The notes beneath the pieces are model-generated. The model searched no databases. It had not been told where the DNA came from and saw only the letters and a list, made by a program, of their open reading frames with translations. The position numbers and the translations under genes are program-made. From Lactuca virosa (taxonomy: Eukaryota > Streptophyta > Magnoliopsida > Asterales > Asteraceae), in contig CAKMRJ010001112.1 of NCBI GenBank assembly GCA_928212115.1, forward strand, positions 402,950,193-403,014,192: DNA of 64,000 bases, given 5' to 3'. Below, one piece after another: positions 1 to 11,236 of this stretch (the first letter of the stretch is position 1; every line of letters begins with the position of its first letter).

Positions 1-85
1 TCACTAAATACATAAATTAACATACAATTTATATACAATTTACAAACCTTAAAGTGGTCAATAAAATCATCAAATATTTATTTTT

Positions 86-290
86 GAAAAAACATCATAA
101 ATGGTCCATGTGGTTTCCCCAGATCTGAAGTTTAGTCCCCGTGGTTTAAAAACTTCATAGATGATCCCTGTGCTTTCAAAAACTTTTGACGATTGATCCT
201 TATTGCTAACTCTGTTAAGTTTTGTCCGTTAACTGAAGGGTATTTTCGTCATTTCACTACCACAAGGACCATTTATGATGTTTTCTCTTA
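86..290 (+). repeat. 205-bp terminal repeat unit, copy 1
   Basis: The unit starts with acatcataaatggtcc and ends with the inverse, ggaccatttatgatgt, so it has short inverted ends of its own. Inside it repeats the phrase (a)tggtcc.tgtg.ttt several times. Two further copies lie at 23,314-23,519 and, inverted, at 24,740-24,937, where they form the two ends of a 1.6-kb element. This first copy is followed directly by a TC microsatellite and then by the gene-fragment mosaic. The family is unclassified here; a MULE-like or other TIR transposon end is an inference. Confidence 0.7.
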
Positions 291-336
291 CTTTTTTTAA
301 AAAAAAAATTAAATATAATTATTTAATATGTAAAAG

Positions 337-339
<3 letters not shown>

Positions 340-382
<43 letters not shown>
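340..382. repeat. (TC)n microsatellite
   Basis: Uninterrupted TC dinucleotides sit just inside the terminal repeat unit, the same arrangement as at 23,553-23,588 in the second element. The short ORF that crosses it is only translated microsatellite. Confidence 0.95.
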
Positions 383-385
<3 letters not shown>

Positions 386-679
386 ACCATAACACACACA
401 TTTATTGGTTTGTTCTTCAACATTCCAGAACACATATATAGATACCCACATAACTCTCTCACTCTCTAACCAGAGAAGTTTCAATCACCCCTAAAGTTTC
501 TCAATCAAGAACACCCCATCTCCGAATCACTTAATTTTTTTTTACAAAATTTAGTTTTGAAGTAACCCACAACTTAGATAATAAAGTTTCAACTATCCCT
601 TGCATTTTATATAGAAAGTGCCTCTAATCTTTCTGCATACATTCCAACGTATGATAGCGCCAAGAACATCATCAAGTGG

Positions 680-829
680 TTACTGATTTGTATGGTCTGG
701 CTGTTTTGGGGTTGAGGTGATTGGTCTGAAGCAAGTCGTTTTTTGGCGGTAAAAAGAATGTGAGGAAAAAGGTAGAAGAATGTAAGGCTTTGGAAGTGAT
801 GGTTGAAAGACTAGTGATGGTGAATCCAT
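680..829 (-). pseudogene. possible captured first exon, transit-peptide-like
   Basis: On the minus strand a 49-codon frame runs from an ATG at 829 to a stop at 680. It is rich in Ser, Pro, Phe and basic residues with hardly any acidic ones, as plastid or mitochondrial targeting peptides are. The stretch reads like gene 5' sequence and lies between other gene-like fragments. I do not recognise the parent gene. It could equally be a chance frame. Confidence 0.25.
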
Positions 830-935
830 AATAGGAGCTCAAAATCAGAGACTTGAAGTTAGGAAAACAACTGAGGTGAGTTTCAGGTTGCGATCGGATC
901 TCTCCCCTTCATAAGAACGAGTCTAGATTATTTAC

Positions 936-1190
936 CTCTCTTCCAATCACCTTCGTACATACACCCATCAGACCACAAATACTTCCCAGATCCGTGAGGC
1001 ACGTTACCAGAAAAGCTTTCGATGTACAGTAGTCGCCGAACTAATGGTTTGGGCTCTGTTTCTTCTTCAAATTTATTCTTTGTTGCAAAAGTCTTGACAT
1101 TATCTTCATTGGAAGATGGAGACGATGATATAATGGTTCCAACATGATTTTGAAATGGGCATCCCTTGAATCCTTTTACTTTAAAGAAAA
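936..1190 (-). pseudogene. captured MORN-repeat fragment, PIP5K-like
   Basis: On the minus strand an open frame of about 80 codons ends in NVPHGSGKYLWSDGCMYEG followed by a basic tail. This is the MORN pattern (G.Y.G.W with PHG.GKY) found in the N-terminal membrane-occupation repeats of plant phosphatidylinositol-4-phosphate 5-kinases. The match stops at a good splice donor (G|GTAAAT, reading 936-930), as if one exon had been copied with part of its intron. No kinase domain is present. It lies downstream of, and on the same strand as, the isomerase-like exon at 1,280-1,440. Assignment to PIP5K rather than another MORN protein is from remembered family patterns. Confidence 0.6.
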
Positions 1191-1279
1191 TTTCAAATAC
1201 GTTGATTCCACAAACAACAGATACAATTAGAAATTTATCAGAAAAACAACATGGAGGAGTAGGTAATTAAATTGATTAC

Positions 1280-1440
1280 CTTTAATAAGAATGGAAGATC
1301 ACGTCCCCACTTCTGAACAACAACATCACCCAAAACCTTAGGGTTTTGCAAAATCCAGTTCTCCAAACTTACATTATCAGTCTCTTCAACAAACGAGGGT
1401 CCGGAAACATGAGTACCAATCCAAAACTCAGCATAATGCT
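1280..1440 (-). pseudogene. captured exon of mannose-6-phosphate isomerase-like gene
   Basis: The minus-strand translation contains YAEFWIGTHVSGPSFVEE and then NVSLENWI, LGDVVVQKWG and DLPFLLK. This is the order seen in type I phosphomannose isomerases (Tyr-Ala-Glu-x-Trp-x-Gly-Thr-His, then Leu-Pro-Phe-Leu-x-Lys). The exon ends at a GTAATC donor at 1279-1274. The enzyme interconverts mannose-6-phosphate and fructose-6-phosphate in the cytosol, but only about 53 codons are here and the rest of the gene is absent, so this copy cannot act. The upstream edge meets the TA/GA microsatellite at about 1,450. It is best read as a transduplicated gene fragment. Confidence 0.7.
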
Positions 1441-1446
1441 TGTATG

Positions 1447-1450
<4 letters not shown>

Positions 1451-1483
<33 letters not shown>

Positions 1484-1530
1484 AGAGAGAGAGAGAGGGA
1501 GAGAGAGAAAGAGCGAGAGAGAGATTGAGA
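1451..1530. repeat. (TA)n(GA)n compound microsatellite
   Basis: Fifteen TA units are followed by imperfect GA units. It bounds the captured isomerase exon on its 5' side. Confidence 0.9.
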
Positions 1531-1574
1531 GATTGAGAACAATGTCACCTTACTTTTATAGTCTATCAAACACT

Positions 1575-2435
1575 AAGGTTATGTTTGGGGTACTTACTGA
1601 AAGCTAGTTGCTAGTTGTTAGCTTAAAAGCTAGTTGCTATCTTATGAATAACTGATAAAAAATAACGTTTGTTAAAAAAACTAGCTTATAAGCTAGTTAA
1701 AATACATAAAAATGACATAAAAAGATATTGAAAGAATAAGTTTTTTTATAATTAACTAATAGTATAATTGGAAAAATTTTAAAGAACTTTTGAGAAACTA
1801 GTATAAGTAGCCTTTTAAGCTAGTTTATAAAATTTTTGGCTTTTCAAACAAGACAAATTAAAAAAACTTGGCATATAAGTTAGGTTATCAGGTAACTATG
1901 ACGCGACAAACACAATGTAAATTACAATAAAGTAGCTTATAAATAGACATGACCTAAAATGATTTTTCACAAGCATATACTTGATATTCAAAATCCCAAC
2001 ATGTTTGAAAAAAGTAGTTGTAACCTGGTAGCGGGTAGCGAGTAACTGGTAGCGGATAGCAGATAGCGGGTAGCGGATTGCGAGTAGCTGGTACTGGGTA
2101 GCTGATAACTAAAGTTTGTAGATTTTATTTATTGTATGAGTGTTAAACAAAAGTAGCTGAAAGCTTTCGAAATATATAATATTACATAAACAGACAATTG
2201 TGTAAACAAAAATAAATATATACATATATTTTTACAGGCAATTCTGAAAATTGATTTAAAAAGTTCAATAGCATTTTGTTAACCGCTATACGAAGTAGAT
2301 TTAGCTTCTAGATTTATACGCGTTTACTGCCAAACGAAGCTTTTTGTTTATACTAGAACGTTTTGTCAAAAGCTAGAAGTTAAAATCTCAGAAACGCTCA
2401 CAAACAGTCGGTATCAAACATACCCAATATTAGGT
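1575..2435. mobile_element. possible hAT-type MITE
   Basis: The left side starts ggttatgtttggggtac and the right side, read in reverse, starts gggtatgtttgatacc. Inside both ends are runs of agctagttgctagttgttagc-like words that pair with each other. No coding capacity is present. A clean 8-bp target duplication is not visible, so the exact limits are uncertain. Confidence 0.4.
2029..2110. repeat. short tandem repeat of the tagcgg.. type
   Basis: The words ggtagcgggtagcga and ggtagcggatagc recur in steps of 7 to 14 bases. It lies within the possible MITE and has no coding meaning. Confidence 0.6.
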
Positions 2436-2563
2436 TTTCGATGTTTGCTAAAATTTCCATTAATACGTCAACGTTCACCTTCCCTTGTACATATATGGAT
2501 TATTGAGTGTCAAATAACAATTAATAAATGCTAATGCGTTATAAAAAGCTAATAATAATTAAA

Positions 2564-2820
2564 TACTTCCTCCGTTATATATTTACTGTCCACTTTTGAC
2601 TTTTGAGGTCTTTATTCTTCAACTTTGACCTTAAATATTTTTGTTTTTGATATATAATACTTAATGCAAAATATATGAATGATGTGTTTTAAATGTTTTT
2701 TCATTGTTATAAGTTTCATAAAGTAATTTATAATACAAATAAAAATATTTAAGGTTAAAGTTGAAGAGTAAAATACTTTAAAAGTAAAAAATGAACGATA
2801 AATATAAGATGGAAACCGGA
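2564..2820. mobile_element. Tc1/mariner (Stowaway-like) MITE
   Basis: The left end reads tacttcctccgttatatat and the right end, read in reverse, is tccggtttccatcttatat, so about 35 bp form imperfect terminal inverted repeats. The c.tccg start is the usual one of plant mariner-derived MITEs. The element is about 257 bp and non-coding. Confidence 0.65.
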
Positions 2821-2909
2821 CTTTTTGATAAATTTACAAATTACCCATGTTTTATAGTCATGAACTTGCATTTTGAAAGAATATATACTACTTGTCCCCT
2901 TGTTTTATT

Positions 2910-2914
<5 letters not shown>

Positions 2915-3001
<87 letters not shown>
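2915..3001. repeat. long (TC)n microsatellite
   Basis: More than forty uninterrupted TC units follow one another. The 400 bp after it (3,002-3,399) show no gene or repeat that I can name. Confidence 0.97.
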
Positions 3002-3002
<1 letters not shown>

Positions 3003-3399
3003 AGACAGTTATTCCATATTCTTAATTCTTGAGGACAAACACGACCAAATATAGGATCCATATAATGGGACTAATATATCAAAAATCCACATGGATAGAG
3101 CTTGGTTGAAGATGATACCCATGCATTCTTGGGAACTATGAAATACTTTTGAGAATTTGCTAGGAATTTACTAAAACCTATCATTGACCAAATTGCTTAG
3201 TAAATCTTGTATATGATAATACGACAAACAAAGAAACAAACATACCCTTGGTGACAACCTTTTACTTTTTCCCAAATGCCTCAAAGTTTTCAAAATATGT
3301 TCATAGGGTTTTCTAACGGACAGACATCCATTCTAATATATCTTACAATTAATAAGGAAATTCTTATGAAATTATGTATTTGTCCTTACGTTTGAAAAA

Positions 3400-3750
3400 A
3401 AAATTTATAAAATGATCTTTATATAAAAATTAATTAACGATCATTATGTAAGACAAAAAATGTAGAAATGGTCTCTCATATAATAAAAAACTTATAGAAA
3501 TAGTTTATATATAATAGCAAATCTATAGAAATAGTTCATGTATAAGACAAAATATAGTAATGGTCTATGCGTAAGATAAAAATACAAAATGGTCTTTGTA
3601 TAATAGAAAAATTACTACATAGTTCATGTATAATAACCAAATTATAAAAATTGTACGTGTGTGATAGCGATATTATGAAAATGGTCCCTATGTCATATAA
3701 AATTACAGTAATGGTCCTGGCATTATAGCAAATTTATAAAAATAATCAAT
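3400..3750. repeat. degenerate tandem repeat, about 36-45 bp period
   Basis: Eight or nine diverged units follow the pattern aaatggtct.tgtataata with variable spacing. The phrase resembles the inner words of the 205-bp terminal repeat (atggtcc.tgtg), but I cannot show descent by eye. Confidence 0.55.
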
Positions 3751-3931
3751 ATGTTAAAAAACAATATAAAAATGATGTTAAAAGTTATAAAACGGATAAT
3801 AATTAAAAAAAAACATATTAATTTTTCTTTGTGTTTTCTTATTGTCTTTACAACTGCATTAAATATATTAGGCTGGGCACCCACAAATCTTACATATTGT
3901 GCATTCGTCCCTATAAAGAGTTTTCTTTTTG

Positions 3932-3934
<3 letters not shown>

Positions 3935-3994
<60 letters not shown>
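3935..3994. repeat. (TA)n microsatellite, left flank of foldback copy A
   Basis: About thirty TA units end exactly where the inverted-repeat element begins. Confidence 0.95.
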
Positions 3995-3998
<4 letters not shown>

Positions 3999-4518
3999 AT
4001 GTTTCTCACATCTATTGTGTGCTAGAATGCACCAATAGCAATTTAGTAAAAATTATATGTATATTAAATGATATCCATATTTATAATTCTTTTTTATGAA
4101 AACTAATTAAATTGTTCATTAATGTCAACAATAATATTCTTTTAGAATGAATTCGTATCTAGAAGAATGAATGTATTCTAACAGAATGAGATTGTATTCT
4201 AGTAGAATACACTCTCGTTCTTCATATTCCATGCAACTTTATTGTATTTTAAGTGAGCGAGTCCTGAAAAAAAAACGAACACATACATAAAAACCTAGAT
4301 GCGAATTCATTCTGAAAGAATGTTATTGCTGACATTAATAACGAATTTAATTAGTTTCCATAGAAAGAAAATTATAATTATGGATATAATTTAATATACA
4401 TACAATTATGGAAGTCATTTAATATATGTCTTTATTTAATTAAATAATTATTTAATTTTACTAAATTCCTATTAGTGTATTCCAACACACAATAAATGTA
4501 AGAAACACATTAACCTGG

Positions 4519-4521
<3 letters not shown>
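3995..4521. mobile_element. foldback (Micron-like) MITE, copy A
   Basis: The first 65 bases (starting with atgtttctcacatctattg) pair with the last 65 read in reverse (atgtgtttcttacatttattg). Further inward the halves keep pairing through tagaatgaattc and ttagaatg words, so the whole 527 bp can fold back. A related copy lies at 18,258-18,856. Both sides run straight into TA microsatellites and no ordinary target duplication is seen. In rice, the Micron MITEs are known for this kind of TA-tract location. Confidence 0.7.

Positions 4522-4560
<39 letters not shown>
4522..4560. repeat. (TA)n microsatellite between two foldback structures
   Basis: About nineteen TA units separate foldback copy A from the palindrome that follows. 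Confidence 0.95.
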
Positions 4561-4812
<252 letters not shown>

Positions 4813-5350
4813 AAAATAGAATGATTAAGATGTTTGGGGGCGTATTTGTAAATAAGTAGAAAACTAAAGATGGAGGGGTAACTTAATTAGATTAGCATAA
4901 GAGTAGTTTAGGAATTAAAATTTTAATTATAATTTCTTAAATTTATAATATGATAAATTAGAAATGTAAAAAACTAAAAACCTCTCTCTATTCTCTCTCA
5001 ATCAACGATAGAAACCGAGAAACCCATTGACGCTCTCTGTCACCTCTCTCCCTCACCACCATTGCGTAGATCTTAGGTATTGTTGCCACCGGCCGAGGAA
5101 ACAATCAACAGAGAACCGATAGAGGAGTCAGCTATCTCATCTTCCTCACTTTGTTAGTTGTCTCGTTTCTCCAATTTTCTTCAAGCGACATCCCAGTCGA
5201 AGATGAAATCAACTTCTGTCTCGATTCTCCATTTGCCAGTGTGTGGTTATCTATTTCACCTCATGTATGATCCGTCTAGCTAGGTCTGAAGAAGTTGTTC
5301 GCCGATCAAGTGCCAATCTATTGCTTGTGTAAGGTCAGAGTTGCCACTGT

Positions 5351-5460
5351 TCCAAAAAGTAACCGGCACCGCCGTACTTGACCGTCCGTCGACTCTTTAC
5401 ATCGGTGGATCCGATGACACCATCTTCTGGTGGAATTTATCTTCAACTAATTCCGATCAC
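5351..5460 (+). pseudogene. possible captured exon, WD-repeat-like
   Basis: The plus-strand frame includes TLYIGGSDDTIFWWNLSS, which has the Gly-Gly-Ser-Asp and Trp-Trp-Asn spacing of a WD40 blade. It is followed at 5,461 by a consensus splice donor, GTAAGT. The preceding 370 bases (from about 4,985) are pyrimidine-rich and look like gene 5' sequence with stops. I cannot name the parent gene. Confidence 0.4.
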
Positions 5461-5925
5461 GTAAGTTTAACCAATTGAAACTCAGTCATCCTATCAACTT
5501 ATAATCTGATCATGAATTTAATTAGGTTTTGTTTAGTTCTGTGATTTTGGTTCGATTTCTATTGTACAGTAATAATATTTGTTAGCTCGTAACCCGTACG
5601 AAGCACGATTTCCCTATTCAAAGATTTTATTTATTCGATTAAATGTATTGTAATTATACTCTAAATGTCTAGCTCGAAATTGCGGACGTTACAGTATATA
5701 TGTTATTATTTTTTGAAGCCCAAAATGGTCTATTAAGTCAATTATTAAGTTCTTAATTCCAAAAGTTACTTTTTATGGTTTCAAAACCTTACTCATGTTA
5801 AAACAAGAACATAGAAGAAAATCGTGTGTGATTTCAAGCCTAGATGAAAAAAGTTATAACCAAAACAAGTTTTTCCGTTTGTGACATGAAATGAGAACAC
5901 CGGACATGACCCGTGTCGTGCACAT
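5461..5925 (-). repeat. LTR-like fragments, antisense, unresolved
   Basis: Read on the minus strand, a typical Gypsy LTR start (TGTAACGTCC) lies at 5,691. The sequence to its right may be the far end of the outer LTR that continues at 8,004. No coding frame is seen. The exact limits cannot be set without a library. Confidence 0.35.
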
Positions 5926-8003
5926 AAAACACCCCAAAAGTACAGACCAAAAATTTCTTTTTTTTAAATCATTTATAATAAAACCATAAGTCATCCATCA
6001 TCATAAAGAAAACCATAAGTCATGTATCTCAAAACATTGTGTCAAAAAACTGTATCAAAATCATATAAGAAAATATCAGAGTCTAAACAACCCAGGCTGA
6101 AACTGTGGTGTGTGCCATGCGATCATCCCGAGCCCTTCCCCTTGCTAGTTGAAGTACCTAAAACCAAAACTGAAAATTGTAAGCACGAAGCTTAGTTAGT
6201 TCCCCCAAGCTACCATATACCATACACATAATCACATACTGGGCCTAGCCCACTACATCGGGCCCCGCCCAAGATCGGACGAATCCGACATCGGGCCCTG
6301 TCCGGCATCGGGCCCCACCTGGCATCAGACCGAGGTCCGACATAACTTGGGGCTAGCCCCTGCATCGGGCCCCGCCCGGCATCGGACCGAAGTCCGATAT
6401 ACATATCATATCAACAAGCATAACATAAACATGAACATAAACATAACATGAAAGCTAACATTCCTCGAGCTTGCGTCGACATCGGACCAAGGTCCGGAGA
6501 ACATAATCAGACACATGCAAGAATCACAAAGACATCAAGCATACAAACTTCCTCGGGCTTGCCCCGACATCAGACCGAAGTCCGGAACATAAAATCTACA
6601 TCGGGCTAACCCCGATACATACAATCATACATAAACGGGTCGGCCTTGGTGCCTTAGACCCGTTCCTATAGGAGAAGACTCACCTCTCAAACTGGATGCT
6701 GAACTCGTGAGTGAGGAATCTCTGTTGGCTGCTCCCACGACTCCTCGGCTAACTCTATACAATAATACTTAGTCAGAAAACTGAGAATCCCTCTAAAGGT
6801 AAAATGACCATTTTACCCATGCTATAACTTTGGACCATATCCAAGGCCCAATTCCAACTAATCCTTATAAGTCTACTAATGGCCCACTAAGTCCCAGTAA
6901 TGGCCCAATTTTCTAAATTGGGCCCAACTTCTCAAATGGGCCTTCCCTAAGCCCAATCATGTCCTTGGTCCAAAATTTGACTTCTGATGGCCCACTAAGG
7001 CCCAATAACTGATAAGTCCAATAGTTGGCCCAAATCGAGGCCTAAAAGGTGAGAAGCCCAATACTGTTGAGTACGCGGGGCGTACTCCCCTGTACGCTAA
7101 GCGTGCTGGCTAAATGGCGTGTACGCTGCGCGTACCTGCATGTACGCCCATCGTACTTCCCTGTTAAGTCACTTTTCTCATTAAGTGCTTAATACTCTAA
7201 TCCAAAGACTATAATCACAGATCCAAGTCCTCTTCAATGTCTTGATCCAAAATTCGATCACTTGGTGCTTGCAACCCACCAAGTGAGCCCAAACATTGAG
7301 TAATAGCAACTAACTCCATAGAAATGGCTAGATCTCATGCATGGTTCCATAAAAGCCTCAAAGATTGGACCTTTACTGATAAAGGAATGCTTTGAGCTCC
7401 AAGGGTGGCAACCTTAAGCTAAAAAACGAAGTGGCATGATAAAGATCCATCCTTTGGACCTAAAAAGGTCCAAAGCACAATAATCCTAGATCTAAGCTTC
7501 TAAGAGGAAAGTTAGAAGCTTTATACCTCCTTTGAGTGCCAAAAGATGAAATAGTTCCAGATCCTTGAGCTCAAGATACTCAAGTTCTTCTTCTCTAACT
7601 CCTCTTCATTTCTTCCAAGCTTTTCTTCACCAAAAATAAGCTCAGGAGGTCAAACACACACAACAATGGAGTATGAGGGCGTATTAGGGTTTTCTGAGGG
7701 TGAGGGGCTGGTAAGGAGGCCAGGGGTGGCTATAATGGGGTATTTATATGTCTTAAACCCTAAAAATTAGGGTTTTGGCATCTGCTCACGTACGTTGCGT
7801 GTACGTGCGCGCGCCCCCCGTATCCAATGCATGCCTCTACGCCCCACGTACACCAAGGCTACGCCCAGCGTACGTCTTATGGGCGACCTAAATCTTTGAC
7901 CCATTTGCATAAGTCCAATCCAATAGTCCTTTTTATCTGTATTTGGCCCAACAATAATATAAGAAATAATTAATAATTAATACCTCAAATGACGGTCGTT
8001 ACA
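5926..8003 (-). repeat. antisense LTR of a chromovirus-type Gypsy element
   Basis: On the minus strand the LTR starts TGTAACGACCGTC at 8,003. It shares landmarks in the same order with the plus-strand LTR at 60,399-62,335. These are two clusters of GTACGC/GCGTAC palindromes (7,070-7,165 and 7,785-7,890), the phrase gtcggccttggtgcc at about 6,640, and the actaagc...ag module near 6,130-6,190. Between these it carries repeated catcgggccc and catcggacc words (6,240-6,600). The short ORF there is not a gene. No matching internal region adjoins it, so it is a solo or truncated LTR. Confidence 0.65.
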
Positions 8004-9483
8004 GCGCAGCATGTCAAAAATGGCCAAAAATTCAATTTTATGCATCCTATTTTGGTCTCAATGCATCCAAGCATCTTACAACTTACCTAAATGATTTAAG
8101 GAGCTTCAAATACATGCTAAAACACTTCAACTGGCATAAGAATGGATACCCAAAAGGTTCATGTCCTTGGAATAGAAATCAAACACAAAAACATCCTACA
8201 AACTTCACCTAGAAGCTTAATAAGGTTAATGAACTCAAATTTTCACCAAATAACTATATGTGAAAGGTAGAGCCACCAACAAGATCAAAAATAATTGCTC
8301 CAACTCAAAACAAATAGATTTAAGAAGTTATAAAGATTATTCACTCATCCACTGAGCTTTAAACATTATATGAACTTCAAAGAAGCTCCACTTTTCATAG
8401 AAGCTTAACAAATACCGTTTCAAGCATGAATCACAAAGTGACTTAGATTTTAGGAATATGAATCATCATATCAATATGAAAACAACATTTTTTTCACAAT
8501 AATTTGATTTTTGATTCTTAGAACTGAAAACACCCAAATTATCACCATGGATGTTGGATTTGAACCAAACATCACACAAATCTCACCATAAGTCATAAAT
8601 TGACAAACATGTCATAGATTTGAAGTTAAATACATCCCTTAAGCATAATACCAAGCTCATAACTATAAAAAAACTTCAAATTCGAATTTCTCAATGTAGG
8701 GTTTAAAAGACCCATTAAAATAACTCTAATCATCCAAACCTCACAACTATTAGCGGGTTGGAGCTTGAAGATGGATCATGGAGTGAAACTAAATCATAGA
8801 TTTCATAAAAACATCATACGAGGAAGAAGAAATCGAACTTTAAGATCCACGTGGCCATAAACACAAAATTGAAAAAAAAAGAAGAAGACAACTACCTCTT
8901 GTTGTTGGATTGTGAAGGAATTTGATCAAGCATCAAGTGGGATTTTCAATCATCAAACTCCATGGATTTAAGGTGGAAAAATAGTTCAAATGGGAGGAAA
9001 ATGGCTAAAAACGTGATTAAGGGGAAATAATAACTTAGGCAAATGGGAGGAAGATGACTTCAAATAGACATATCGTTGGTCACTTAGGTAACTATGGTCC
9101 CTCCTTGTAAAAGTCATTTAAAAAATACTCCAAACTAACTAAGAAACAACCAATAACTTCCAAAATGGCCAATTTCCACCTTAACATCTACAAACTTAGT
9201 CCAACTCACTAAGTTGGTCAACTCTCAAGTCAAACATATGTTTCACCTGTTTGATGCAAATGACCCTTCTAACAAAAATACTTCATTAGACATTAAAATT
9301 CTATTAGTTTAAAAAATACAAACTAATGACAATATTTTATTATTATTATTATTATCATTTCCTCACATTTCCATTATTTAGTTTATTTCGCCTCAATTTA
9401 TATTATTTCAAATTTAAGAAAGATTGTTTTTTTATTTTTACCAAAAAGCCCAAAACTTTTAGCCAAAAAAATAAGATGTTACA
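8004..9483 (-). repeat. outer LTR fragment, antisense
   Basis: The minus strand begins with TGTAACATCTTATTTTTTTG at 9,483, a typical Asteraceae Gypsy LTR start. The sequence runs leftward until it meets the inner LTR at 8,003. This suggests that the inner LTR element inserted into an older LTR. No coding capacity is present. Confidence 0.45.
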
Positions 9484-10057
9484 AAAACTACAAGAAATGA
9501 TTCATAAATTATTTTTATATCGTTTAATTATGTTATTTTACATTTAATTCAATATTATACTATGATAAACTATACATTTATTCGTCAATAAAACCATTCA
9601 CATATAAATCTAACATGATAAAAATATTTAAAATTGTACAATATTCACATCTGAATATATCAACTATATTGTCATCATCAACAATTTCTTCTTTTTTGGG
9701 TCAGCTAACCATCACCCTTTTGAGCATGAACCAACCATTGCTTGAAATTTTATTCATGTGCTAAAGTATAACCATCCACTGTTTAACATTTAAATACACA
9801 TAAAAATATTAATAGACATATATTCTTAGTTCATAATAATAATGATTTATTCACATGAGAATTATTATTTGGTATATTGATATATAAATATACCATATAA
9901 TATTAATATATGAATATATAATGCACTATTTATATATGAATATACAGTTTAATATTTAAATATGAACTAGTATTTTGTCTCCTCGAGCGTTGCGGTGGAG
10001 AAATCCAGTACAAAGTGGACCATAAAACTATAAAATAAAATTCCGAACCAAACAAAT
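9484..10057. other. AT-rich non-coding stretch
   Basis: I see no gene. The words tgaatatat and tatatgaatata recur at 9,880-9,965 and again at 11,270-11,420 and 19,050-19,320, which suggests an AT-rich dispersed repeat. The ORFs here are low-complexity. Confidence 0.5.
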
Positions 10058-10457
10058 ATGTATGCACGAGGCAGACAAAAATAAAGTCTGAAAATTTATC
10101 TTGAACGTATTATATTTATGAGATAATACCACAATAAATACCGTAAAAGTATATAAATTTTAAATAAAAAAATAGTATTAATAAAAATAAAAACTATAAA
10201 AACAATTATGTAAGGGACCGAAAATGTAACTTTAAAATATAAAAAGGGACCAAAATTGTGTATGGAGAAGGCAGACAAAAATAAAGTCTAAAAATTTATC
10301 TTGAACGTATTAAATTTATGAGATAATACCACAATAAATACCGTAAAACTTTATAACCGTTAAATAAAAAGGTAGTATTAAATAAAAATAAAAACTATAA
10401 AAACAATTATGTAAGGGACCAAAAATGTAACTTTAAAATATAAAAAGGGACCAAAAT
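10058..10457. repeat. tandem duplication, 200-bp period
   Basis: Two units of about 200 bp follow head to tail with about 95 % identity by eye; ggcagacaaaaataaagtct starts at 10,070 and again at 10,270. Both end with gggaccaaaattgt. No gene is present. Confidence 0.85.
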
Positions 10458-10713
10458 TGTCACTTAAAAATACCAATAATTCAACATTAAAATAGATAAA
10501 ACTATTTAATAAAAAAATAGCAAGAGAAAATGTAAATATTAGAATTTTTTATTACCACAAGCAAATTTGTTATTTTTAGAAAAATATATTTTCACAACTT
10601 ATATTATATTTTATAGAACTTGTACCTTGATATGGATTTAGTCTGTTTTGGTGTCTGATGTTAATAAAAGAAAATTAAATAACTAATAAACTTATAACTA
10701 ACACCGTTCTTAC

Positions 10714-10717
<4 letters not shown>

Positions 10718-10774
<57 letters not shown>
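10718..10774. repeat. (TA)n microsatellite
   Basis: About twenty-eight TA units. The 393 bp between this and the next TA tract (10,775-11,167) are AT-rich and hold nothing I can name. Confidence 0.95.
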
Positions 10775-11166
10775 TAGATGTGTATCCGTGATAAATAGTT
10801 TTTTTGACGAATAGTTTACTTACGGTAAAATAGTTATTAGATTTTGTTATTAGATATTAGGTAATAAGAATGATTACCACTTTTAATTAAAATATTTATG
10901 TTTACAACTTATATTTATATTGTATGTTTACATATTTAATGTAATTAACTATTATCGGTATCTAGTTTAAAAAATATAAATTAACTTATATTGATGGATT
11001 TAATATTTTAAAATTGTTATTTTGCTCCAAATTAATTTTTTAATAACCTTCCTTAATTCAAATCTTCAAAATTTTAGCTAGTATTAATGGTTTTATTATG
11101 CATAGTTGATTTGTACAAAAAGCTTTGTATCTTGTACCTCCTAAAATTCAAGATATGACTAATATG

Positions 11167-11167
<1 letters not shown>

Positions 11168-11234
<67 letters not shown>
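11168..11234. repeat. (TA)n microsatellite
   Basis: About thirty-three TA units. From 11,235 to 12,030 I see AT-rich DNA, a purine-rich patch at 11,525-11,610 (ggtggggg, gaggaggagg) and two short shuffled duplications reported as a finding, but no gene. Confidence 0.95.

Positions 11235-11236
<2 letters not shown>

Noticed and set aside
275..469. ORF of 64 codons across the TC tract
   Set aside because: The frame is mostly translated (TC)n and has no other support.
3400..3750. CRISPR-like array in the degenerate repeats
   Set aside because: The units are diverged, spacing is uneven and this is plant nuclear DNA.
3723..4038. Overlapping ORFs on both strands at about 3.7-4.0 kb
   Set aside because: They read through the TA tract as Tyr-Ile repeats and cover AT-rich DNA only.
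6210..6404. 64-codon minus ORF rich in Gly, Pro and Arg
   Set aside because: It is the catcgggccc repeat of the antisense LTR in one frame; it has no homologue that I recognise.
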